This document shows, piece after piece, positions 31,601 to 36,983 of a stretch of DNA of 36,983 nucleotides. Origin of the DNA: Pseudomonadota bacterium (GTDB lineage Bacteria > Pseudomonadota > Gammaproteobacteria > Steroidobacterales > Steroidobacteraceae). Numbering within the stretch: the stretch's first letter is position 1; each line of letters opens with the position of its first letter. The stretch is taken from the NCBI GenBank assembly GCA_947459825.1, contig CANHFH010000013.1:1-36983 (forward strand), written 5' to 3'. The notes beneath the pieces were generated by a model. The model searched no databases. It worked only from the letters and a program-made list of their open reading frames with translations, and was not told the origin of the DNA. The position numbers and the translations under genes are program-made.

Positions 31601-31747
31601 GCGGTGACCATCTTCGGCGGCCTCATCACTGCGACGCTGCTCGACGCGGTGGTGACGCCTGTCCTGATCGAGCGATATGGTGCGGCCGCGCTTGCGCGGC
31701 TGCGTGATGATCCACGAAATGCGGGTGCTCCCGCGGAGGCTTACTGA
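28634..31747 (+). CDS. Heavy-metal efflux RND permease (CzcA/CusA family)
   Basis: This is the inner membrane proton-driven pump of a tripartite metal exporter. The product is 1037 aa, normal for the family, with the two repeated halves of membrane helices and large periplasmic loops. The TM4 segment reads AIGELVDDAVVGVENI with E399, D402, D403 and E409. D402 and E409 align with the essential D408 and E415 of CzcA, while the position of CzcA D402 is Ala, as in CusA. The Met trio of CusA is not evident: the region near HRLDHLLSGVQAAL has His where CusA has Met. The substrate is therefore open. It starts nine bases after the adaptor gene. Confidence 0.94.
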   Translation: MFNQIIHGSLRHRVAVLAASLLLIGLGTWVVPQLDVDVLPDLNRPTVSVQIESHGLAAEEVEQLVTVPIEAAMQGLPGVTRVRSTSSLGLSFLYVEFGWDADIHRARQLVAERLATAEAALPESIRPSIGPISSIMGEIMLVALAGEAADPMVLRETADFVIRPRLLAVPGVSQVIPIGGLVREYRVTPSPARMRQLGVTLDDVERAVRGFSANAGGGFIDDRAQEFVIRTLGRERDPAALGGLVVAVRDGAPVLLSAVADVGFGARPRRGSAGYGGEPAVILGIQKQPGVDTLRLTRDLERTLASVRATLPAGITRLEVQFRQATFIENSIGNVRTVLLEALVIVGIVLFLFLMDVRTTMISLVAIPMSVFVTAIVFWMAGLSINTMTLGGLAIAIGELVDDAVVGVENILRRMRENRAAERPRPTLQVVADASIEVRSGIFYATLIIVLVFVPLFALSGIEGQLFAPLGVAYIVSILASLLVSVTLTPVLCHYLLPSLQTLERPEPRLVRALKESYSRLLDAALPRGRLVLVVAAAAVLLGAIGVWRLPKAFLPPFNEGSLVVSLAFNPGIALSESERLGAVAERLLKDIPEVVSVSRRTGRAELDEHAEGVHMSELDVNLRAGERGRAAVVDEVRSRLAQLPGSVSIGQPISHRLDHLLSGVQAALVVKISGDDLDTLRTLGAQVEQSLIGVPGLVDLRLEKQVRVPEIHVRVDEDAARFHGVTPAEISRQVEMLAGGERVAEVIDGPRRYAVSLQLADSARTRAGLAEVLVDTPRGAVPLASLADVEESDGPNQIQREDGRRRIVVSGNMEDAGADRVVAEMQRRLAELPLPTGYSLEIEGQFRAQQQASRTIALLSVVSLALIFLVLWSRYRSGALALIIMGNVPLALVGSVAALVLAGLDLSIAAMVGFITLAGITARNGILKVSHTLNLVLREGQPFDRATIRRACLERMTPVLMTAVSAAIALLPLMIGGDQPGKEILHPVAVTIFGGLITATLLDAVVTPVLIERYGAAALARLRDDPRNAGAPAEAY

Positions 31748-32217
31748 TGCGTACCCCTGGCTTCACCGCTCTCGCCCATGCCGCTCTGGCGATGCTCATG
31801 CTCTCGTCCGCGCCGGCATCCGCCAAGCAATGGGATATGGTCGCCGGCAGCTACCACACCCATCTCATCTTCCACGGCGACCGCTTCGAGCTGCACCTGC
31901 ACGACAAGGCGACCCACGGCATCGTCGACACCTCGAGCGGCCGCTATACGGCGACGCTGCTCGCGGGCGGCAAGACGACCACGCTGCCGCTCACGGCCTC
32001 GAAGTCGGGGATCCTGACCGGACGGCCGGTGCCGAGCGGCGACTGGGTGCTGTTGTTCCGTGTCGAGGCGCCGGGACGGACCCCCGTGCAGGTCCGGTAT
32101 TCGTCGAAGATGAAGCCCGGGACCCAGCCGGCGGACACCAAGGCAGCTGAGACCCAGCCGGCGGCGAAGGAGAAGGCCAAGGGCCACGACGGCCATGCGC
32201 ACCACGATGGGCATTGA
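31747..32217 (+). CDS. Periplasmic protein with His-rich tail, efflux-associated
   Basis: The product is 156 aa with a signal peptide (about 1-26, ending ASAKQW). The mature domain (about 27-122) is probably all beta and carries scattered histidines: YHTHLIFHG, FELHLHDKATHG. A Lys/Ala-rich linker then leads to the C-terminal HDGHAHHDGH, a likely metal-binding tail. The linker DNA contains a 14-base direct repeat GACCCAGCCGGCGG (32121-32134 and 32151-32164). The start shares one base with the pump gene stop (TGATG) and the end overlaps the channel gene by 23 bases, so it is an integral operon member. A metallochaperone role like that of CusF is inference; no OB-fold CusF similarity was recognised. 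Confidence 0.85.
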   Translation: MRTPGFTALAHAALAMLMLSSAPASAKQWDMVAGSYHTHLIFHGDRFELHLHDKATHGIVDTSSGRYTATLLAGGKTTTLPLTASKSGILTGRPVPSGDWVLLFRVEAPGRTPVQVRYSSKMKPGTQPADTKAAETQPAAKEKAKGHDGHAHHDGH

Positions 32218-33499
32218 GGTCATCGGCGGTCGGCGGGCGCTGATCGTCGCGTCCGTCGCGATGTGCGCTGTCGGTCTGCCGTCGGCCGCGCGTGCCGCGG
32301 AGCCCCCGACCGTGCTCACAGTGGAGCAGGCGCTCGCCCGCGCTTCGGCGAGCGGTCCCGCAGCGCAGCTCGCGCAGAGCGGGCGCGAGGTCGCCGCTGC
32401 GAGGGCGCAGCAGGCGCGCGCATGGGAGAACCCTACGCTGTCGGTGGAGGTGGAGAACGTGCTCGGCCGCGGACCGTACCGTGACTTCGATGCGGCCGAG
32501 ACCACCGTGTCCCTATCGCAGCCCTTGCCCCTCGGCGGCGGCCGCAGCGCGCGGCTGCGCGCGGCGCGTTCGGACGAGACGGCCGCCGAGGCCGGCGTCG
32601 CGCTCGCGGCGCTCGAGATGCGCCGTGATCTCACCGTCGCCTACGCCGAAGCGGTGGCGGCCGACCGGCTCGCCGGGATCGCCCGCGAGCGCGCCGCCCT
32701 CGGCGCCGGCACGCGTGACGCGGTCGCGAAGCGGCACGCGGCGGGCCTCGAGTCCGACCTGCAGCGCGCCCGCGTCGAGGTCGAGACCGCGGCGATGCAG
32801 GCCGAGGCGCGGCGGGCCGCGGCGGCCGCGCTGGCGCACCGTCGCGCGCTCGCCGCGCACTGGCGCGAGGAGACCGTCACCGCGCCGCTCGACGAGTCCT
32901 GGTTCGATGCGGCCCCTCGGCCGGTCGGGCCGGTCGATGTGTCCGCCGCCGACGTGGTGTCCGTGGACGTGCACCCGCTGCTCCGCGTCATGCGCGCCCG
33001 CATCGAACAGGCGAAGGCCTTGCTGGAGTCGGCGCGCGGCGCACGCTACGGCGGCCTCGAGGCGACGGCCGGGACGCGCCGCTACAAGGACTCGCCTGAC
33101 GGCGACCGTGCGTGGGTGCTCGGGCTCGCGATGCCGCTGCCGCTCTGGGACCGCAACGAGGCCGGCATCGCCGAGGCGCGGGCCGCGCTGCGGGCTGCCG
33201 AGCTCGACGCGGAGCGCGCGACGCGCGACATCGCGTCGGGGCGCGAGTCGGCCCGCGCCGACCTCGATGCGGCGCGTCTCGAAGTGGAGGCGCTGGAAGC
33301 GAGCGGGGTACCGTCGGCGGCTGCGGCCGCGCAGTTGTCCGCCCAGGGCTACGAGGCGGGACGGTTGTCGCTGCTCGAGCGCCTCGACGCCGAGCGGGCC
33401 TGGGTGCAGTCGCGCGAGCAGTTGGTGTCCGCGCGGCTGCGGTTGCGCGCCGCCGAGGCGCGGCTCGCGGCCTATCAGGCGTCGAGCACCGAGCGGTAG
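32195..33499 (+). CDS. TolC-family outer membrane efflux channel (CzcC/CusC type)
   Basis: This is the outer membrane exit duct of the tripartite pump. The product is 434 aa. A signal peptide spans about 1-35, ending AARAAEPP. The rest has the two repeats of long helices seen in outer membrane efflux proteins: LTVEQALARASASGP near 40, ENPTLSVEVENVLG, VSLSQPLPLGG, and the second half with LAMPLPLWDRNEAGIAEARA. No lipobox cysteine is evident. An ATG at 32207 is an alternative start. The 3' end overlaps the convergent carbonic anhydrase gene by 25 bases. There is no separate terminator. Confidence 0.9.
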   Translation: MRTTMGIEVIGGRRALIVASVAMCAVGLPSAARAAEPPTVLTVEQALARASASGPAAQLAQSGREVAAARAQQARAWENPTLSVEVENVLGRGPYRDFDAAETTVSLSQPLPLGGGRSARLRAARSDETAAEAGVALAALEMRRDLTVAYAEAVAADRLAGIARERAALGAGTRDAVAKRHAAGLESDLQRARVEVETAAMQAEARRAAAAALAHRRALAAHWREETVTAPLDESWFDAAPRPVGPVDVSAADVVSVDVHPLLRVMRARIEQAKALLESARGARYGGLEATAGTRRYKDSPDGDRAWVLGLAMPLPLWDRNEAGIAEARAALRAAELDAERATRDIASGRESARADLDAARLEVEALEASGVPSAAAAAQLSAQGYEAGRLSLLERLDAERAWVQSREQLVSARLRLRAAEARLAAYQASSTER

Positions 33500-34113
33500 A
33501 CCTCGGCGAACTCCGCCGGGCTCTTCACGCAGACGCTGAGGTCCTTCAGCAGTCCGTCGTGCAGGTCGTAGATCCAGCCGTGGATCTCGAGCGCCTTGCC
33601 GCGGTCCCAGGCGCTCTGCACCACGGTGGTCTCGCCGACGCTCAGCACCTGCTCCATCACATTGAGCTCGCACAGTCGCCGCAGCCGCGAGGCCTCATCG
33701 GGCAGCGCGTCGAGCCGCTCGCGGTGCTTCTTCATCACGTCCTGCACATGGCGCAGCCAGTTGTCGATGAGCCCCAGCCGACTGTTGCGCAGCGCCGCCT
33801 GCACGCCGCCGCAGCCGTAGTGGCCACAGACGATGACATGCTCGACATCGAGCACATCCACGGCGTACTGCAGCACCGAGAGGCAGTTGAGGTCGGTGTG
33901 CACGACGACATTCGCCACGTTGCGGTGCACGAAGAGCTCGCCCGGCAGCAGCCCCACGATCTCGTTGGCGGGCACGCGGCTGTCGGCGCAACCGATCCAG
34001 AGGTAGTCCGGCGACTGCTGCGCGACCAGGGTCTCGAAGAAACCCGGATCGCGCGCCTTGACCTCGTCGGCCCAGACGCGGTTGCGGTCGAAGAGCGGCC
34101 GCAGGCTCCTCAT
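33475..34113 (-). CDS. can: Beta-class carbonic anhydrase
   Basis: The enzyme interconverts carbon dioxide and bicarbonate in the cytoplasm. The product is 212 aa. The zinc ligands sit exactly as in E. coli Can: C42, D44 with R46 in GCADSRVP, and H98 and C101 in CGHYGCGG. There is no signal peptide. The frame is open far upstream, but the ATG at 34113 gives the family start MRSLRPLFDRNRVWAD and overlaps the peptidase stop as ATGA, so the two genes are likely co-translated. The coding end overlaps the convergent TolC-type gene. Confidence 0.95.
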   Translation of the reverse strand: MRSLRPLFDRNRVWADEVKARDPGFFETLVAQQSPDYLWIGCADSRVPANEIVGLLPGELFVHRNVANVVVHTDLNCLSVLQYAVDVLDVEHVIVCGHYGCGGVQAALRNSRLGLIDNWLRHVQDVMKKHRERLDALPDEASRLRRLCELNVMEQVLSVGETTVVQSAWDRGKALEIHGWIYDLHDGLLKDLSVCVKSPAEFAEVYRSVLDA

Positions 34114-36521
34114 CGGGCGGCCTCTGCGGAACCGGCGACCGGGGCGGGCGGCTCCGGACGGAGCTCGCGCACGAAGAAATCGCTGATCGTCCGGTAGCCG
34201 TGCAGGCCTGTGGACGGGAAGCGCAGCAGCGCGTGCTTGCTGCCGGGGTAGGGCATCACCTCGAAGGGCTTGCCGAGGTCCTGCAGTCGCTTGAAGAGCG
34301 CGGTGCTGTGCGTGAAGAGCACGTTGTCGTCGGCCATGCCGTGCATCACGAGGAGCGGACCTTTGAGCGCTGCCGCGTGGGTCATGACATTGCCGTCGCG
34401 GTAGCCCTCGGGGTTGCTCTCGGGGGATCCCGCCTCGGGCACGCCCATGTAGCGTTCGGTGTAATGGGTGTCGTAGAGGCGCCAGTCCGTGACCGGTGCA
34501 CCCGATACGCCGGCCGCGAAGAACTCCGGTGCGCGCACCATGGCCATCAGCGCCATGTAGCCGCCGTAACTCCAGCCCCACACGCCGATGCGGGCCGGGT
34601 CGACGAAGGGCAGGCTGCGCAGGTACTCGACGCCCTTCACCTGGTCCTCGATCTCGATGCTGCCCATACGGTGGTAGAGCGCCGTTTCGAAGGCGCGGCC
34701 GCGGTTGCCGGAGCCGCGGTTGTCGAGCATGAACACCACGAAGCCCTGCTGCGCGAGGTATTGGCGGTAGTAGCCGCCCCAAGCGCGCTGCACGCGCTGC
34801 ACGCCCGGGCCACCGTAGACCTCGACGATCACCGGGTAGCGCTTGGCAGGATCGAAGCCGAGCGGCTTCAGCATCGTCCAGTGCATCGTCTGACCGTCGG
34901 CGGCGCGCAGCGTGCCGAACTCGGGCGAGCGGTGCGCGGCGAGGTAGGGCCGATACGGATGACCGTCGTCGAGCCTGTTCGCGACCAACACGCTCGGGGC
35001 CTTGCCGGTCGTGTGGCGCAGGGTCAGCGAGGGCGGCGAGTCGGGCGTCGAGAAGGTGTCGAGCCAACGCTGCGCATCGGCGGCCATCGACACCGAGTGC
35101 CAGCCCGCGCCGTCGGTGAGGCGGCGGATGCCGGCCTCGATGCCCGCATCGCCGGTCTTGCCGCCGGCGGTGCCGGCGAGCGGTGCCGTGTAGAGATGCC
35201 GCTCGATGGGCGTGTCGCGGTTGGCGGTGAAATAGACGAGCCCGCGCGTTTCATCGACGCCCTCGATGGCGCGCTCGCGCGAATCACCGACCACCATCCA
35301 CTCGCCCGCGGTGATCGGCCGCAGCAGCTTGCCCTCGAGATCGTAGAGATAGAGGTGCTTGTAGCCGCTGCGGTAGGACGCCCAGATGAAGGCGGGCTGG
35401 CGCGCGAGGAAGGTGAGCTCGTCGTGCAGCTCCACCCAGGTGTCGCTGCGCTCCTCGAGCAGCTGCCGCGCCGCGCCGGTGGCCGCGTCGACCTTCAGCA
35501 GCGCGAGACGCTTCTGGTCGCGCGTCTGGCGCTGCACGGCGAGTGCGCGCGAATCCGGGAACCACGCCACGCGCGCGAGGTAGCCGTCGCCCGCTGCGGC
35601 GGCCGGCAGCTCGCGCAGCGTCGGCGTCGCGGACGGCGCCTTGCCTGCGTCGGCGAGCGTGGCGAGCCAAAGATCGACGCGCGCGTTCGGCCGTCCTGCG
35701 GCCGGATAGCGCTGACGGATCACGCGCACGCTCTCGGCGAGGATCTCGAAGCGCTCGACCTCGTCCACGGTGGATTCGTCGACACGCGTGAGCGCGATCA
35801 TCCGCTCGTCGGGCGACCACCAGTAGCCCGTGTCGCGGTCCATCTCCTCCTGGGCGATGAACTCCGCCATGCCGTAGGACACGAGACCGTCGCCGCCCTG
35901 CGTCACCGCGGTCTCGCGGCCACTGGCGACCTCGATGACGTAGAGGTCCTGCTCGCGCACGAAGCTCACATAGCGGCCGCGCGGCGAGAAGCGCGCGTCG
36001 GTCTCCGCCGCGGCGGTGCTCGTCAATCGGCGCACCGCCGCGGCGCCGCGCCGGGCCTTGAGGTCGTAAAGGAAGAGGTCGCCCGCGATCGGGATGAGTA
36101 GCAGCCGCGAGTCCGGCGAGAACTGGTAATCGACGATGCCGGCGAGCGCGACGGTGCGCTGCCGTTCGCGGCGGGCCTCTTCCTCGGGCGAGAGCTTGCC
36201 CTCGTCGGCCACCAGGCTGCGCGAATCGCCCAGCAGCGCATTGCGGCCCGTGGCGATGTCATGCGCCCAAAGGTCGAGCCGGTCCTTGGCCTCGGCGCTG
36301 CCCTGCAGGTAGGTGACGAGCTTGCCGTCCGGCGAGAAGCGGGCGCCGCGCAGCGAGGCGCCGGCGAGGTCCGGTCCGCTGAAGAGCCGTTCCAGCGTCA
36401 GCCGCTGCGGTGGCGCCGCCGCCGGTGCTGCGGCGACCGCGACCGCAGGTCCGACGAGGAAGGCGGCGAGGGTGGCGAGGGTGGCGAGGGTGGCGAGCGG
36501 GTGGCGCGAGCGGTTCGTCAT
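34110..36521 (-). CDS. Secreted dipeptidyl peptidase IV-like serine peptidase (S9)
   Basis: The enzyme should release X-Pro or X-Ala dipeptides from peptide N-termini in the periplasm or outside the cell. The product is 803 aa. A signal peptide spans about 1-31 and contains a Leu-Ala-Thr repeat. The beta-propeller (about 50-540) has the Glu pair in AEFIAQEEMDRDTGYWW that binds the substrate N-terminus in DPP IV. The C-terminal hydrolase domain has S651 in GWSYGG, the acid in MADDN (731-732), and H763 in PGSKHALL, so the triad is complete. It is the first gene of a two-gene minus-strand unit with the carbonic anhydrase. Confidence 0.94.
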   Translation of the reverse strand: MTNRSRHPLATLATLATLAAFLVGPAVAVAAAPAAAPPQRLTLERLFSGPDLAGASLRGARFSPDGKLVTYLQGSAEAKDRLDLWAHDIATGRNALLGDSRSLVADEGKLSPEEEARRERQRTVALAGIVDYQFSPDSRLLLIPIAGDLFLYDLKARRGAAAVRRLTSTAAAETDARFSPRGRYVSFVREQDLYVIEVASGRETAVTQGGDGLVSYGMAEFIAQEEMDRDTGYWWSPDERMIALTRVDESTVDEVERFEILAESVRVIRQRYPAAGRPNARVDLWLATLADAGKAPSATPTLRELPAAAAGDGYLARVAWFPDSRALAVQRQTRDQKRLALLKVDAATGAARQLLEERSDTWVELHDELTFLARQPAFIWASYRSGYKHLYLYDLEGKLLRPITAGEWMVVGDSRERAIEGVDETRGLVYFTANRDTPIERHLYTAPLAGTAGGKTGDAGIEAGIRRLTDGAGWHSVSMAADAQRWLDTFSTPDSPPSLTLRHTTGKAPSVLVANRLDDGHPYRPYLAAHRSPEFGTLRAADGQTMHWTMLKPLGFDPAKRYPVIVEVYGGPGVQRVQRAWGGYYRQYLAQQGFVVFMLDNRGSGNRGRAFETALYHRMGSIEIEDQVKGVEYLRSLPFVDPARIGVWGWSYGGYMALMAMVRAPEFFAAGVSGAPVTDWRLYDTHYTERYMGVPEAGSPESNPEGYRDGNVMTHAAALKGPLLVMHGMADDNVLFTHSTALFKRLQDLGKPFEVMPYPGSKHALLRFPSTGLHGYRTISDFFVRELRPEPPAPVAGSAEAAR
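36465..36497 (-). repeat. 9-bp tandem repeat in the DPP IV signal peptide
   Basis: GGCGAGGGT on the plus strand occurs three times in tandem (36465-36473, 36474-36482, 36483-36491) and two thirds of a fourth copy follows. On the coding strand each unit encodes Thr-Leu-Ala, giving ATLATLATLA in the signal peptide. Unit gain or loss keeps the frame and alters only the length of the hydrophobic core. Confidence 0.9.
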
Positions 36522-36592
36522 GGGCGTGTCCCGTCCAGTAATATGGGCGTCCTGAACGGCTCGCCCGGCATCGCCGGAGTGTAGAGAGGAAC
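36522..36592. promoter_or_regulatory. Divergent control region of the two S9 peptidase genes
   Basis: These 71 bases must hold the start signals of both divergent genes. TAATAT at 36539-36544 is the only A/T-rich hexamer and could be a -10 for the plus-strand gene; its complement, read as TATTAC, could serve the minus strand. No good -35 is seen at the right distance for either. AGAGAGGA at 36583-36590 is the ribosome site of the plus-strand gene. Confidence 0.35.
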
Positions 36593-36983
36593 ATGCTGCA
36601 TCGCCACATCCTGCCCACCTGCCTGGGATACGCCCTCATCGCCATGACGCTGACCACATCGACCGCTGCTGCTGCCCCCGTCTACCCGGCCGCCGAACGC
36701 GGTACGGTGGTGGACGACTACCACGGCAGCAAGGTCGCCGATCCCTACCGCTGGATGGAGGACCCGGCCGCGCCCGCGACCCGCGAGTTCGTGCGTGCGC
36801 AGAACGCGCTCGCCCAGCCCTGGCTCGAAGCGCTGCCGCAGCGCGAGCGCATCAAGCAGCGCCTGACGCAGCTGTGGAACTACGAGCGCGTGGGACTGCC
36901 GCGCGTCAAGGGCGGCAAGTATTTCTTCACCCGCAACGACGGCACCCAGAACCAGAGCGTGCTGTATGTCGCCGATGCGCTCG
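36593..36983 (+). CDS. Prolyl oligopeptidase family protein (S9A), 5' part
   Basis: The gene runs off the window; the first 130 codons are present. A signal peptide is likely (about 1-28, MLHRHILPTCLGYALIAMTL, then a Thr/Ala run). The mature start has the features of prolyl endopeptidases: VYPAAERGTVVDDYHG, VADPYRWMEDP, and RNDGTQNQSVLYV of the first propeller blade. The catalytic domain would be downstream and is not seen. It is divergent from the DPP IV-like gene, making a paired set of proline-directed secreted peptidases. Confidence 0.9.
   Translation, partial: MLHRHILPTCLGYALIAMTLTTSTAAAAPVYPAAERGTVVDDYHGSKVADPYRWMEDPAAPATREFVRAQNALAQPWLEALPQRERIKQRLTQLWNYERVGLPRVKGGKYFFTRNDGTQNQSVLYVADAL

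Noticed and set aside
26894-31747. Assignment as a copper/silver (CusBA) system
   Set aside because: The Met trio typical of CusA is not visible and the TM4 motif differs, so only a general heavy-metal role can be supported.

Overview
The window is a high-GC chromosomal segment of a gammaproteobacterium. It begins in the 3' part of a class A RNase P RNA. It then runs through a complete, uninterrupted division and cell wall (dcw) cluster and its usual flank (lpxC, dciA, an M23 peptidase, secA, mutT), and ends in an accessory region. The order rnpB-mraZ and lpxC-dciA-M23-secA-mutT is of the Pseudomonas/Xanthomonas kind. The GC-rich codon use and the two S9 peptidases suggest a Xanthomonadales, Nevskiales or Steroidobacterales relative. 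That placement is inference; no 16S or other decisive marker is present.

Region 1 (1-18576): rnpB tail, a strong hairpin, an A/T tract with a near-consensus sigma-70 promoter and a MraZ operator, then mraZ-rsmH-ftsL-ftsI-murE-murF-mraY-murD-ftsW-murG-murC-murB-ddlB-ftsQ-ftsA-ftsZ. From rsmH to ftsQ almost every junction is a stop/start overlap (ATGA, GTGA, TTGA or TGATG), so translation is probably coupled along about 14 kb. Together these genes make UDP-MurNAc-pentapeptide (murB-F, ddlB), pass it to lipids I and II (mraY, murG), and assemble the divisome (ftsL, I, W, Q, A, Z).

Region 2 (18577-26324): lpxC (lipid A), dciA on the minus strand overlapping the 3' end of lpxC, an M23 peptidase, secA, mutT, then an aldehyde dehydrogenase with a tightly linked 126-aa conserved protein of unknown function.

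Region 3 (26325-33499): a five-gene envelope cluster, probably for heavy-metal efflux. It encodes a small secreted Cys/His protein, a CzcB/CusB-type adaptor with an extra N-terminal half and two HEGHDH motifs, an HME-family RND pump with an unusual TM4 motif, a periplasmic protein with a His-rich tail, and a TolC-type outer membrane channel. No regulator gene is visible. This is the part of the window most likely to hold uncharacterised biology.

Region 4 (33475-36983): on the minus strand, a secreted dipeptidyl peptidase IV-like enzyme whose stop codon overlaps the start of a beta carbonic anhydrase. A second S9 (prolyl oligopeptidase) gene starts divergently and runs off the window. No tRNA, CRISPR array, insertion sequence or prophage gene was seen. 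No stretch over 300 bases lacks a gene.
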